DNA of 64,000 bases. Source: Prostheceraeus crozeri. Its lineage: Eukaryota; Platyhelminthes; Polycladida; Euryleptidae. Each line of letters begins with the position of its first letter. The stretch's first letter is position 1. The notes beneath the pieces are model-generated. The model searched no databases, had not been told where the DNA came from, and worked only from the letters and a program-made list of their open reading frames with translations. The stretch covers positions 1 to 64,000 of the forward strand of contig CAJQUW010001696.1 of NCBI GenBank assembly GCA_907163375.1, read 5' to 3'. Position numbers and translations under genes: made by a program. This document shows positions 1 to 37,121 of the stretch, in pieces.

Positions 1-621
1 GTATATTTAAGATGAATCAAGAATTAAGACGAGATCAAAGAAAAACACATGTAAATCCAATGGGACGCAGATTGCAGTTTTTGATTAAAATGAAATTTTC
101 CATGTTTTCTCTAATTAAACGAAAAGTATTAAGCCCAGAGTCATAATTTTTGACATGGAATGTCTTCAGGCCATTTTCTTTCATCATCATGCACCCCTGT
201 CTATAAAGCTAAACACATTTCGATTTGGCGAGCTTCTTAATGACAGCAAACACAAACATTTTGAGCAACTTTATCCACATTTAACCACATTCTCGCATAC
301 ATTCCCGATTAGATGCATGATAATAGCACATGCATATCATAGGAAATGATCTGCAGACATTCCATGCCAACCATTATTACTCTAGGCTTAATACTTTTCG
401 TTTAATTAGAGAAAACATGGAAAATTTCATTTTAGCCAAAAACTGCAATCTGCGTCCCATTGGATTTACATGTGTTTTTCTTTGATCTTGTCTGACAAGA
501 AGAGGAACTCACTAGAACTCGGCAGACGTGCCGATTCGCAGTAGACATAGGGTGAACATCATTCTGTGAAAGTCTCATTTTCGGCCTCGTTCCCTGCAGA
601 AACTCGTTCTGGCTGCCGGAC
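1..621. repeat. Foldback transposon, right part, cut by window edge
   Basis: Two long inverted arms are visible: about 26-135 and 384-495, over 100 bp each and about 95% identical when one is reverse-complemented, with a loop of about 250 bp. Beyond the right arm the sequence ends in a terminus (about 580-621, closing with CTGCCGGAC before TA) that resembles the terminus of the complete foldback element at 34940-35685 (both have CTCGTTCCCTGCA, then about 20 bp later CCGGAC-TA). I infer the same family, with the left end outside the window. No protein is encoded; the 64-codon frame at 155-349 lies in the loop and looks accidental. Confidence 0.6.
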
Positions 622-2140
622 TATAGTGTATATTAAGATGAAATCATGAATTGACAACATGCACATATTCTAATGCCTTCTTCATGAATTAGCAGAATTT
701 GCATAAGCTTTTCTATACGGCCAGATGAGCTAAATTTACAGAATCATTGGCGTGAAATGAAATTGCAGCTTATTATAGAATCAGATAGTGAAAAAGCTGA
801 TGACAATGCAAGTCATTTCAATCATTCAATGCCGGTGGATGTCTCCACGATTGTATAGAAGTAAAGCATCTTTTCCGGTATTCTTGATAACAATAAACTC
901 CAAAGGCCATCATTAACCGTAGAGATAATTGTAAAGCCGTCTTTCTTCTGTGGATGGAGGTCAGTATCACTTCAATAAGAATAGGACGTGCTTTGAGATG
1001 TCATTTTATGGACGCTATGAAGTGACGGAATTGTAAATGAAACAGTTATCGCAATGTTCACAATTGATTTCAATTCATCCGATCTCACCTGTATCGGGAA
1101 AAATTGAGAAGCTTTATCGGTTACAAAAATAGCTGTCACACGTATTCAGCCTCAGGTACAACTTTATTGGTACTCTTCAAGTGTCGATTTAGATGCTCTT
1201 ATTCATGGTTGTGGCACCTGTTTTGTTTTCACTCCTGTTGACTGAGTTATGCTTGATGTAATTTTTTGTGCCCGTTTGTGCATTCCGTCGGAGAATCCGT
1301 TCTCACGAAAAGCAGAACATAAATCTCCACGGTCTCTTGACAGTACGATTTCTATGGGAAAATGGTTTGAAATGTTCATCTACCAATTCATTAATTGATG
1401 AGCTCTCAGAATGATGGCTGGCGGTTCATGGTGCGTGTAAGGACTCACAAAACGAACAATCGTGTCAACAAAAGTTTCTCTCTTTGTTGTTGCAATTGAT
1501 GACATTTATATAGGATTTCTGCATCCTCCATTATCTGCTCCGTTCACAATTAGGATAGGTTCGTGACGTCGCAACAAGGATCGAGTCATCGCATCAATAG
1601 AAGGCGGCAAGAGCCAAAAGCAAAAGCACCAAGGTGCGAGGAAAATGGAGTGATATGCAATAACAATTGACGTAGGCCGTCAATTATGCGGGCAGAGCAC
1701 ACTTTAACTACAGTGCGGTAAGACTTCTATAGGATATGGGACTCCATATATGGGAAATGAGCGGGCGCTATTGCTCTCCAATGCTGGGTATAAAGGTATT
1801 TCTGACCGATTTCAATCGATTCCAAGACACCATCTTTTACGCCAGCATTGTGATGATGAATTTTACATATTTTCAGCTACCAGGGGCTGCTCGAGCACCC
1901 CAAGACATTTTATGATATTGTGTAAAGAATGTAATAGCTCTGACTCCTGTGTTTATGACTCCCTGCAAATTTCTGAGAAGCAACCAATTCTTTGGCCGAT
2001 CGGAGTAATCAAAAATCAAAAAACTTTCTTTAATCCTCAGAGACCTGAGGGGTTCAGTAGACCCCTTTTACAAATTGTTAGTTAATCTGTTTGAATCGAT
2101 ATCAAATTATTAGTATTATCAAATAATAATTATTATAAGC
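622..2140. other. No recognised gene or repeat
   Basis: Non-coding DNA of ordinary composition. A 111-codon open frame at 1750-2085 (+) has no motif I recognise, no splice context and no codon bias. Positions 627-650 weakly repeat the first 30 bases of the window. Confidence 0.4.
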
Positions 2141-2775
2141 TCATAGGTTGAGTGTCGACTCAAAAAAGTATCTGTATACAGTGAAAATTTTTATATGAAA
2201 AGATCCAGTTTCTTGCGGAGATTACGTTCCCGTTGTACAAAAAATTATTTGAGCAGTTCTTAAAAAAGTCAAAATTTTGCCAATTTATATACTACCGAGA
2301 TGACTACTCTATGTAAGTAGTATGAAACAAGTTGGATATCAAAAAGGAATGAATTTCCCAATAAGCATCCCAACTAAGCGGAAATTTCATAAGGGAGTTT
2401 CATCATGCGTACTATAAAGGAAGTCTTTATTATAAAATTGCGATATCATTCGTGCTTTGTTGGCTGAAATTTCATATTTCTAATTCATGAAAGCAATAGC
2501 AGGTCATCGAGTTGCCAATTTAGCAAATATTACCTCTCCAAGACTGTCATGACATGGACTATCTGTAAAATAATACCATTCCCTTCTCCTTTTTACTATC
2601 ATGATCAGTCAAATCGTTGTAATTTCTTCAAAACTGCATAAATGCGCATATCTCACATTTGAAACAATTCCGACTGCATGTCCTTTGAGTTCATTTAATA
2701 AAATCGAAAGTGTATACATATTGGGGATTTAATTAATGCGGAATTTCCACTCTACCTAATATACTTATTCTATGG
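2141..2775 (+). mobile_element. CCATAGAG-family non-autonomous element, copy A (damaged left end)
   Basis: The body is clearly related to the complete copies at 5641-6471 and 31337-32183: it shares the subterminal GTGTCGACTCAAAAAAGTA block, the 'ATACTACCGAGATGA' block and the right end leading to CTATGG. The left inverted terminus is shortened (CATAG directly followed by GTTGAGTG), and no target duplication is visible. Confidence 0.65.
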
Positions 2776-4284
2776 CCTTCTCAGAAAACACATGCAAAAA
2801 ATGTGGTGTTTTCGTAATACAACGACATTTAACACAGTATCAGTTCTTCGGTTTTACAATGTTTGCTGTCGCCATGTGACCCCAGATAGTTGATTTCAAT
2901 TTACATGTAATTAATTTACTCCATGCAGAACAATCCCTACATTTTGCCATTTTTTCAAATTTTTCCATATCCATCGGAATAGGACTGAACTGAGCCATAA
3001 TTGCTGCATTTTAAGACCCTCAAAACAGCTGCAGAGCTGTGTGGGAGCGTCAAAACTCACCAATTATGTTGTGAAAACTTTGCCAATAGTTGTCTGTTTT
3101 TAGTGTTAAAATATGAATATAATGATAGCTTTCATTTTGAACAATCATTGATGCTGATTGATCATTTATGCAGCATTAAAAGAAGACTTGTCTTCTTATC
3201 CAAGGTCCAACCTCGACCACTGAGACCTGAGACCTCTGAGACATTTTGTGATCTTCTAACATAATACACATGCACGAGCATGATGTAAACCGTGAATAAA
3301 TGAATTTCACTCATTTTGCACCATCTTGGACATGCAAAAAGTCATTTTTCATCTGATAGCAAAACTATGGTTATGAGAATTTCTACACCCTCTGCAAGGC
3401 AGGGCAAAAACTTGGGTCAAAACCCAAAACCCAAGCCCAAGTTTCAATAAATGGATAAAATCAAATAAACGAAATGCATTCTCTGTACTTTGTGCTGACA
3501 TAAAGATTCTTCTAAAGGCTAAAACTTCTGTTGAGTCGCAAAAGAAGTGTGGTGTTAGAGGGAAAGATTTTTTATTGCAATAGCTGTAATAATGCATGTA
3601 TGACATTAGAAGCTTTCCGTTAATTTAACCTACACTGATATACTGACTAATTGAAGATCTCTGATTTAATTATGATTGAATTACACATTGCTCACAGTCA
3701 CAACAGAGTTATTGTCTTCATTTTATCTTTCAGAAATACAAACAGATTTTATAATTATTGTAGCTGTGTTGTGAGAGCATGGTTAAACAAATTTAGGAAT
3801 CGAAATTAGAATGAATTCATTTTTGGATAACTGTTGGCTGTCGCACACAGTTAAGGGGTGCGATAACTACGAATATATGAAATGCATGAAATATATAAAA
3901 ATCCAATATGCACAAATGCAAAATACATGTGAGCTTACAGAAATTAGGATGCAATATGTACGAACTTCCAATGCGTGGCATGGTCAAACCCAAAACGAAA
4001 TAGTTTAATAATCACTTCATTTTTGAAATATTCTGTGAATTGAATGGTATTTTCATAAAAAATCAGATGTCATGCTCTTATCATGTAGTTCTCCTGTGAT
4101 TCAAATCAAAATGTTACGTTTTGTTACTTGATTTGTGTATCAAAAATGATACGTCGGTCCGAAGTCAAAAACGAACTCGTTCCGAGGAACAGAATGTCCG
4201 CATGGCGATGGTCGATACGATGTTGGAGACCGAAACCTCATTATGAAAAGAGCACTCTGGGTCTCCTACCTGCTATTTTGTAAG
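2776..4284. other. No recognised gene
   Basis: AT-rich non-coding DNA. Open frames at 3001-3264 (+) and 3349-3606 (-) have no recognisable domain. I see no splice-flanked coding signal. Confidence 0.4.
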
Positions 4285-5309
4285 TACATTGTAAATCGCT
4301 GGATACGAAAATTACATACAAACATATACCAAAATCACATACAATTTGAAACTAACATCTGATACGAGATTCTTGTATGTTTACAGATTTCTGGTATGTT
4401 TTTCATACCACATCTCACTTACTTTCGCATGTGATTGGTATGTACCGATACGAAATATTCTATCTGTGATTGGCTGTTTTACACTGAAATACGAGTTGTT
4501 GGTATGTTTTATATACGAGACCTGATGCAAATTCATCTTTATTCGTATGCCTCTGGTATGTATTTGTTATGTGCAGCTTTAAGTCACATAGCAAAAAAAT
4601 ATGTGCATTGCATACTACTGTCAAATAACTTTTTTCAGTAATACCAGTCGCGAATATTTTTTGTTTGATAGAGTGATATTTAAATAGATTAGATTTATTG
4701 TGAATTTAATGCTCCACGAGTTTGTCGTCGTTGCTACTTGTCTAGCAACATTAACAGGACGTTTAGTTAACTCTACTGTATGAGCTAGGTTGATAAACAT
4801 CAGTTCATTCATACGATATCTTTCGTGCAATCATGTTGACTTATATATCTCAAACATGACTATTTTTGCGTTCATGAATTATAATGTGCTTTTATTTCGG
4901 ATTGATGATGCTTTTATTCGGATTGATTGATCATGCTTAATTTCAAAATTACATAATGCATAGTTGTTAATGGTTCAATACTTATTGATCATTCATGAAA
5001 TGCCTTAGACTTACGTGTATTAAAATCGAATTCAATATTAAATGTATGACTCCTAAATATCATTATCTCACTACTTACAGAACAGTAGTAACATTAATGT
5101 GATCTTTATTGACAAAAGGCCTGAAATCAACATACTTTAGACATGATTGATGCTTCTCTTTAACATTGTGCTGGTATGCCTTTAATATGTAAAGCATGAC
5201 ATACTTGAAATAACATGCGAAAGCATACAAATATATACAGAAATATACCAAATAAATATTTTGGTATTCATCCTTCGTATGTGATTGGTATTGAGCGATC
5301 TACAGTGTA
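4285..5309. mobile_element. TA-flanked short-TIR element (Tc1/mariner-like, non-autonomous)
   Basis: The left end TA-CATTGTAAATCGCTGG and the right end, reverse-complemented, TA-CACTGTAGATCGCTCA form terminal inverted repeats of about 16 bp flanked by TA. Inside are repeated words of the type GTGATTGGTATG and GATACGA in both orientations. No transposase frame remains. The element at 36781-37059 has a related terminus (CACTGTAAACTCTAGG), so the two probably used related transposases. Confidence 0.55.
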
Positions 5310-5640
5310 GGATGTCTATGGAATTATATGAAAAAGTCATTTGGTCAAGAATTAATATTTATATATTTTCCTATCCACATGTCACCTTTGTGAAGCCTGT
5401 TTGAGTTATCAATGTCATCACCATCATATCCGCACGGCTTCATGTCTTCAATGTCTATGCTACAATTAAATCAATCAAAAAGCCATTTTTATCAAAATTT
5501 CAGCTTAAAATCAAAGAAATGAGGTCAGTTAACATGTCAAGGGTCAAAAAATTCACGACCTTTTACCGACTAGCATTCCTCGTTCCGACGTCTTTCCGGT
5601 GAATCTTTTTGTAGTGGGGCAGCATTAATAGAAGTCCCAA
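5310..5640. other. No recognised feature
   Basis: Spacer between two short elements. It ends in the TCCCAA target-site copy of the next element. Confidence 0.4.
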
Positions 5641-6471
5641 GCGTAGAGTAAGTATATAAGTAGAGTGTCGGCTCAAAAAAGTATTAATATACAGTGAAAA
5701 TTTTTATATGAAAATATTCAGTTTTTTGCTGAGATTACGTTCCTGCGGTCCAAAAAATTATTTGAGCACTTTCGAAAAATGTCAAAATTTGCCAATTTAT
5801 ATACTACCGAGATGATGTCCTATATAAGTAGTATGAAACTAGTTGGATATCAAAAGATATGAATATTTGCTAATAATTATCCCAACTAAGCGGTAATCAA
5901 GCTGGTTATCAATGGAATTTCATGATCTGTATTATAATGGAAGTCTTCATGAAAAAATCGCGATATTATCCGTGCTTTGTTGGCTGAAATGTCAAGTTTT
6001 TCATTCAATTTTCACCGGCTTGATTTTATGATTCACTAAATTCATGTTTCATTTCTTGAATCTGAATAGTGATGTGGACCCATTTCCATCTTCCAAAGTT
6101 AATTGAAATCATTGTCTTTGAATCTTTGATTTTGCTCTGCAAGAGGCAGCTGTTGCCTGATCACACTTCAGAGGATTCTCTTGAGGTTCAGCAGGAAAGC
6201 AAAAGCGCAGGTCATCGAGTTGCCAATTTAACCTCTAAGGCTGTCAGACACGGACTATCTGTAAAATAATATCATTTCCCTCTGCTTTACGCTATCATGA
6301 TCAGTCATTTCGTTGTAATTTCTTCAAAACTGCATAAATGCACATATCTCACATTTAAAACAATTCCGACTGTATCTCCTTTGAGTTCATTTAATAAAAT
6401 CGAAAGTGTATACACATTGGGGATTTAATAAATGCGGAGTTACCACTCTACCTAATATATCTACTCTATGG
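5641..6471 (+). mobile_element. CCATAGAG-family non-autonomous element, copy B (complete, 6-bp TSD)
   Basis: Its terminal inverted repeats are about 26 bp (left GCGTAGAGTAAGTATATAAG, right ending ATCTACTCTATGG). It is flanked by a perfect 6-bp duplication, TCCCAA, at 5635-5640 and 6472-6477. A 66-codon open frame at 6069-6269 starting Met-Met-Trp-Thr-His has a counterpart in copy C (31492-31752, minus) and a broken one in copy D. This suggests a relic of an ancestral coding segment, or simply family identity. The superfamily is not recognised. Confidence 0.7.
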
Positions 6472-8100
6472 TCCCAAGTTTTGTATCACTTACCCAACGT
6501 CCAACCTGGACCTCTGAGACCTATAGGCCCTTGGCCTATGATTCTGCTGATTCAATTAAAATAAAATAACACATGCAGGTTCACTGTCAAAAATTATGTT
6601 TTTTTGCATGGGCATGAGCGGTTGATATATCCTCACGACAAAAAGTAAAATAGAAAAATGTGGCTCCGGGGTCCACCGGAACCCCCTCAGGCCTCTGGGG
6701 TTTGAAGCACTCTTTGAATCTCGAATATTTTGTCGACTTCTTGGAAAACTAAGCATCTCAAATAATTCAAATCACATGAAGACCAGTGACGAGGGACAAG
6801 TAAAGTTATAGGCAACATGATCATTCATCCACGTGTCCATGTAAGAAAAATAGCAACATGCTTTAAACACTACTCATTATTACTTTTAGACAATACTTTC
6901 AGCTTTGAAATAGTGAGCAGATTGTCATGCCACACGATATTTGGTGTATTCAACCATTTGGATGAGCAGTTGCTGCAATTGTTCTCCTCGCTGGTAGTAG
7001 CAGACACTATGTAGTTTACATGCATTTTCAAACTTCTCAATTTGAGTTCTATTCATCGCCGTTAAACTATCTCAATACAATCAAATATCCTGCAACAGTG
7101 TCTGGAGACACTTTCAAGCAATGATCCTCAAAAATCAAGTTTTTGGAAAAACTTTGAATTGTTATTTGTAGTAAGATGACCGATTTGGTAATAACAATGC
7201 GACCATTGGAGTGAGAATATGCCAATTGTGATGCACAATAATTTTGGAAACAGTTGAAATACAAGAACATCAGAATCAGAGGAGAGGTTCCAGGAGCCAG
7301 CCCAGGGTTTTCAGAACTGAGAACAGTCCGGGTAAAGAGGATTATTACATGTTATTTGAAATACGTTCATATCAGTCAAACACATACACCGTAAATGGAG
7401 ATACTTAAGACGTTTTCAAAGTTTCAGTTGAACACGTTGACACTTTTTACAGATCTACGTCTTCTAGCCAACAACAGTCTCCGCAATAACACTGTCTCCA
7501 GTTAGACTTGATTTTGGATTGCTTGCGACATTCACTCATTTCTAAAAATTAGAAACTAACCATCAGACTTCGGATTTATATAATTACAGAATATATACTC
7601 GTAGAGAGAATGTATTGTGGACGCACTTAAATGCAGCGGTTGTTCCACTTTCAGAAGTTGTAAATCTGCATTAGCAAAACAGTCCGAAGTCAATGATAGT
7701 GAATCATTGAGTACCGCTAGGCTAATTACATAACCGGTAATACAAAATGAGTATGCCAGCAAAATAATGCATCAGAATTCAGAACTGTTATTAGAACTCA
7801 ACAGGTTTCCTGGGTCACATTAGTGTATTCATTCACAATTTTTCTCCACGATAGCAGTAGACAACGCATAACTTACATGCATTTTTAAAAATCCCTATTT
7901 GAGTTGTATCCAGCAGTTTTACTATCCCAACACAATCAACCATATCTCCAACATATCGTTTGTCAAAGTCTTCTGCTATCAGCTTCCAAGTGATAGTCAA
8001 AACATGCGTTTTGCGAGAAAATCTATGAAAGAATAGAGTGACAAGCGGCCATGTTTTATGAGTGAAGGTAGAATGCTCAAGTTGAGACATTTCTACGGAT
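6472..8100. other. No recognised gene; degenerate repeat sequence
   Basis: Open frames at 6556-6756 (-), 7556-7762 (-) and 7833-8189 (-) lack known domains. The minus-strand frame near 7960-8010 shares a short Trp-Lys-Leu...Asp-Phe-Asp-Lys-Arg-Tyr stretch with a + strand segment near 33430-33465, so this is probably an old interspersed repeat rather than a gene. Confidence 0.35.
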
Positions 8101-8695
8101 GCGAGTACATAACTCTCGTGCATAGCTGTCACTGTCTTGATGTCAACTTTCTCCATAAAACAAAAGTACAGAGACAGCAGTGCATGCAAAGTTTGTAATA
8201 CTTGAGGGAAAGAACCGTGACAGTGAAAAAGGATTGTCTTTTCACTCGGTGATTTAGTAGAGAAGACAAGCCTTCCTAGCCTCGATCACACCTGCGCGCC
8301 ATAGGTCACATCAGAGACAAAAATGAAATACTGGTTTGTTTGAGAACATTACCTCTTACCCTCACGTTAATCGTGTGTGTTATCTCCTCCAAAGCGCATT
8401 TTAAAATCGAAAGCGTACTCATATTTTTGGAGAAGGATGGGCATTTTCCTGCCTGGTAGAGACTGGAGAAAACCCGTGTGAAGCACACATCAAGAAGATG
8501 GGAAGAGCCGAGCTGCATGCATCCAACTTAAAGCGACATTTGATAAACTTTCATCGAAAATGATTGATAATTGATCACTAGAAATATGTTCAGGTAAGCC
8601 TATAATGATCGATTATTGGTTACCAGTCAATTTTTCAAAAAACTAGGCTTTATATACTTGCCACCCGGAGTCGGAGTCCGTATCACTGTTTGTAA
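8101..8695 (+). mobile_element. hAT-derived repeat with BED zinc-finger remnant
   Basis: Related copies occur at 21470-22040 (same strand) and in the hAT-bounded element at 18085-18722 (opposite strand). In frame at 8471-8560 (+) the translation contains Cys, then HASNLKRHLINFHRK. This fits the second half of a BED-type zinc finger (Cys...Ser-Asn-Leu-xx-His-Leu...His), a domain common at the N-terminus of hAT transposases. It is followed by a stop. The right part ends in the CCACCCGGAGTCGGAGTCC motif that recurs in this family. This is a fossil, not a functional gene. Confidence 0.55.
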
Positions 8696-10072
8696 TCCAA
8701 CACGCAAAAAACGGAAGCCAATTTGCATTTAATTGACTATGAGATAGTCCAATCGATTGTCTTAATAGATTCCTAGTCCCTGATAACATAGGAATCGACT
8801 GCATGATCACTATGCTATGCTACTTCTATAGCCAAGCGCATTAAAGTAACAAAAACGAATATTTCTTAGATTTCGATGGCCTCATGGGCGGCCGTTTTGC
8901 AATTAATTGACTATACCATAGTCTAATAGACTTGGAAATAGTCTTAATAGATAACCGCGGAATAGACTCCATTATCACTATGTTTTGTGACTTCTATACT
9001 CTGTCATTATTATGACAACAATGATGTCGCGGCCATCTTGGACGTCATCTTGATTTTAAGGGTAAATGTCGTCGATCTGGAATGTCATCCAAATTTTTTA
9101 GCATCCTATAAAGAGCGAAAATGCGGGGACGTATTTTTGCACGCATGACCACCTTCACCCCCTGACTATGAACAGATATTTAATTTTGAGGATAGTTAGC
9201 CTCAATACGTGAAAAAATTGTGTGCGGAGTATTTCTTTGCATATTATAGTATTGGGAACAGCTATCTCTGTACAATTTTATTTGTGTTTTAGAGAAAAAT
9301 GCCCAATTTTTATACATTTGTTATCGTCACCGAAACTAACTTACATTTGTCATTGCTGGGAGCAGCAAGTAGATGATATCAATGCTTAGCAATACTAGTG
9401 TAACCTGGACACTCCATTGTCAAACAAGGTTATAATTGTGATTCTGAAATCACTTTTTACTCGGGTAATGATCAATTATAGGTCACCAGGTAATTTTTCA
9501 AAAAACTAGGCTTTAAAACATTTTTAGTTTTTCATTAAAACTAGTGCTTGCCACCCGGAGTCTGAGTCCGATCAAAATGATAGGACTCCGCATCCCTGCT
9601 CTGAACAAATATATTCCTTTACTTCGGTGGCCATTCTGAAGTTACATTTTCATGTAATAACATTTCTAAGTCGAATTTCAGTTTCATATCAGAAGGCCCA
9701 AAATCATACGGTGCGAAATATTTAGTTGATATCGGCAATCAATTACTCACTACCAAACAAACACGAATGATGGACACCAATAGCATTCCACGAGTCAGAT
9801 ATCTTAAATGCACGAGTAGTGATTCAATAGTGATTCTTTAGCATTCGATATCTATAAAGTCAACATATCTATGAACTTCTAATAGCCTCTAAAATGATGT
9901 CCACACTGTGGTGTTAAAAAAATACATGGCATTTAAAAATTGGTTTGATTTTTCTTGATCTACAGCACTTTTTCAAAATAGGGTCATTTAATTTGACTAC
10001 CCCTGTGCCAGTGCGCGGTTTCAGGGAGCGTATTTCAGAAAAGTCCTATAACCAAGAACTATGGAGAAATCT
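8696..10072. other. No gene; one degenerate tandem pair and a hAT-like terminus
   Basis: Segments at about 8715-8835 and 8885-9000 are diverged direct copies (shared words TTAATTGACTAT, ATAGTC, CTTAATAGAT). At 9548-9597 the GGAGTC motif with TATCA-like hairpin is followed by GGACTCCGCATCCCTG, which matches the hAT-type right terminus seen at 18722. No partner left end was found. Confidence 0.4.
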
Positions 10073-12006
10073 TTAACCTCTTGAGTCCCGATGACGTGTT
10101 GGCACTTGCGAAAGTGTTCGACTAGCAGTTGGAGTTATGAACGAGTTACGTGCATTGCACGTCATCGCTGTATTATGTTCCCATTATTCACTCAGCATCA
10201 GGGGAGTTGCAGTTATGAACGAGTGACGTGCAGTGGACGTCATTGCTGTATTATGTTCCCATTGTTCACTCAGCATCATGGGAGTTGGAGTTATGAACGA
10301 GTTACGTGCATTGCACGTCATCGCTGTATTATGTTCACATTATTCACTCAGCATCAGGGGAGTTGCAGTTATGAACGAGTGACGTGCAGTGGACGTCATT
10401 GCTGTATTATGTTCCCATTGTTCACTCAGCATCAGAGGAGTTGAAGTTATGAACGAGTGACGTGCAGTGGACGTCATTGCTGTATTATGTTCCCATTATT
10501 CACTCAGCATCAGGGGAGTTGGAGTTATGAACGAGTTACGTGCATTGCACGTCATCGCTGTATTATGTTCACATTATTCACTCAGCATCAGGGGAGTTGC
10601 AGTTATGAACGAGTGACGTGCAGTGGACGTCATTGCTGTATTATGTTCCCATTATTCACTCAGCATCAGGGGAGTTGCAGTTATGAACGAGTGACGTGCA
10701 GTGGACGTCATTGCTGTATTATGTTCCCATTGTTCACTCAGCATCAGAGGAGTTGCAGTTATGAACGAGTAACGTGCATTGCACGTCATCGCTGTATTAT
10801 GTTCACATTATTCACTCAGCATCAGGGGAGTTGGAGTTATGAACGAGTGACGTGCAGTGGACGTCATTGCTGTATTATGTTCCCATTGTTCACTCAGCAT
10901 CAGAGGAGTTGCAGTTATGAACGAGTGACGTGCAGTGGACGTCATTGCTGTATTATGTTCCCATTATTCACTCAGCATCAGGGGAGTTGAAGTTATGAAC
11001 GAGTTACGTGCATTGCACGTCATTGCTGTATTATGTTCACATTATTCACTCAGCATCAGGGGAGTTGGAGTTATGAACGAGTGACGTGCAGTGGACGTCA
11101 TTGCTGTATTATGTTCCCATTATTCACTCAGCATCAGGGGAGTTGGAGTTATGAACGAGTTACGTGCAGTGGACGTCATTGTTGTATTATGTTCCCATTA
11201 TTCACTCAGCATCAGGGGAGTTGCAGTTATGAACGAGTGACGTGCAGTGGACGTCATTGCTGTATTATGTTCCCATTATTCACTCAGCATCAGGGGAGTT
11301 GCAGTTATGAACGAGTGACGTGCAGTGGACGTCATTGCTGTATTATGTTCCCATTATTCACTCAGCATCAGGGGAGTTGCAGTTATGAACGAGTGACGTG
11401 CAGTGGACGTCATTGCTGTATTATGTTCCCATTATTCACTCAGCATCAGGGGAGTTGCAGTTATGAACGAGTGACGTGCAGTGGACGTCATTGCTGTATT
11501 ATGTTCCTATTGTTCACTCAGCATCAGGGGAGTTGCAGTTATGAACGAGTGACGTGCAGTGGACGTCATTGCTGTATTATGTTCCCATTATTCACTCAGC
11601 ATCAGGGGAGTTGGAGTTATGAACGAGTGACGTGCAGTGGACGTCATTGCTGTATTATGTTCCCATTATTCACTCAGCATCAGGGGAGTTGCAGTTATGA
11701 ACGAGTGACGTGCAGTGGACGTCATTGCTGTATTATGTTCCCATTGTTCACTCAGCATCAGGGGAGTTGCAGTTATGAACGAGTGACGTGCAGTGGACGT
11801 CATTGCTGTATTATGTTCCCATTATTCACTCAGCATCAGGGGAGTTGGAGTTATGAACGAGTTACGTGCATTGCACGTCATCGCTGTATTATGTTCACAT
11901 TATTCACTCAGCATCAGTGGAGTTGAAGTTATGAACGAGTGACGTGCAGTGCACGTCATGAGCAGTTGGAGCAATGCAGATCTGGCTTCGGGGCTCAAAA
12001 GGTTAA
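10073..12006. mobile_element. piggyBac-like non-autonomous element carrying a tandem array
   Basis: The left end reads TTAACCTCTTGAGTCCCGAT (10073-10092). The right end, reverse-complemented from 12006, reads TTAACCTTTTGAGCCCCGAA. These are about 20-bp inverted repeats with three mismatches, bounded by TTAA on both sides, the usual target of piggyBac transposons. Almost all of the 1.9-kb interior is the 78-bp tandem array. No transposase is present. It lies about 100 bp upstream of the first recognised GFUS exon, so it is in an intron or 5' flank. Confidence 0.65.
10125..11965 (+). repeat. Minisatellite, about 24 copies of a 78-bp unit
   Basis: The word GTTATGAACGAG recurs every 78 bp from about 10133 to 11927, 24 times. 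Two unit types exist. Type A has TGACGTgcagtggACGTCA, a 6-bp inverted repeat resembling spaced CRE/bZIP half-sites. Type B has ACGTGCAtTGCACGT. Type B falls at units 1, 3, 6, 9, 12 and 23, giving a three-unit higher-order period in the left half, then a nearly homogeneous run of A. Because 78 is a multiple of 3, one frame stays open for up to 297 codons, but this is a consequence of periodicity, not evidence of a protein. Confidence 0.95.
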
Positions 12007-12060
12007 TGCTTTCAAGAATGTAATTACGAAGTGACTTTAATATGTTAACACTGGGAATAA

Positions 12061-36473
<24,413 letters not shown>

Positions 36474-36643
36474 CAGTACGGAAAAATATAACATTGACAA
36501 AATGGACATCAGCAATTGGTTGTGGCAGTTTTGTTATTCTCTTCTTCGACAACATATTATTGCGGAAATAATCATTCTTCAATAGTTTCAGACCTCATTA
36601 ATGTCTGCATATGTTTGTATAATTTTGATTTTCAATAATTTTG

Positions 36644-36649
36644 AATAAA
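36644..36649 (+). terminator. Candidate GFUS polyadenylation signal
   Basis: AATAAA lies 170 bases after the GFUS stop codon, in an AT-rich 3' flank. It is the first such hexamer in the sense strand after the stop. Confidence 0.5.
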
Positions 36650-36780
36650 CAGTCACAGTTCTTTTATCAAAACTTCGCCGACACAAATATCAGCCAAGTT
36701 CCTCCTCATATCAGAAGCAATTCATCTTTGCTCATATTCTGTTGGAGTTCATGATTTCGAGTCTTTGAAGCACTGCACTG

Positions 36781-37059
36781 TACACTGTAAACTCTAGGTC
36801 ACGAAATATTTCTTGAAATAGGCACGAAATTAAGGCATCGATTCCAACCAACACAAGGCACGAAGTTCATAGTGCCAAGTTCGTGCCCATTGATTTTTCC
36901 TTCGATTTCATTGGATAAGCAAATATCTGGTTTGGTGCCTATTAGTGCCTAGTGGCGCCTACTGGTGCCTCGAGGCACTAGAAAGGCACTAACTAGGTGC
37001 TAACTGGCACGAAATTTCGGCTTCGTGCCTATTGTTAGTGCCCTATAGTTTACGATGTA
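36781..37059. mobile_element. Short TA-flanked MITE with GTGCC repeats
   Basis: The ends TA-CACTGTAAACTCTAGG and, complemented, TA-CATCGTAAACTATAGG are inverted. Many GTGCC/GGCAC words lie in both orientations inside (36860-37040). It follows the GFUS 3' end. Confidence 0.7.
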
Positions 37060-37121
37060 GAAATATTCAGTGTCTCCACTTCGTAGTAATTTTAAGTGAT
37101 TGCTTTTAAGAGGGGCTTAAC

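Noticed and set aside
1750-2085. 111-codon + frame as a gene
   Set aside because: No domain, no promoter or splice context, and transposon-rich surroundings.
7833-8189. 118-codon minus frame as a gene
   Set aside because: Part of a repeat whose other copies are broken, with no recognisable domain.
10091-11926. Three long + frames (117, 177 and 297 codons) with a repeating peptide
   Set aside because: They arise because the 78-bp repeat unit is divisible by three and one frame lacks stops. They are interrupted between blocks and have no start or splice support.
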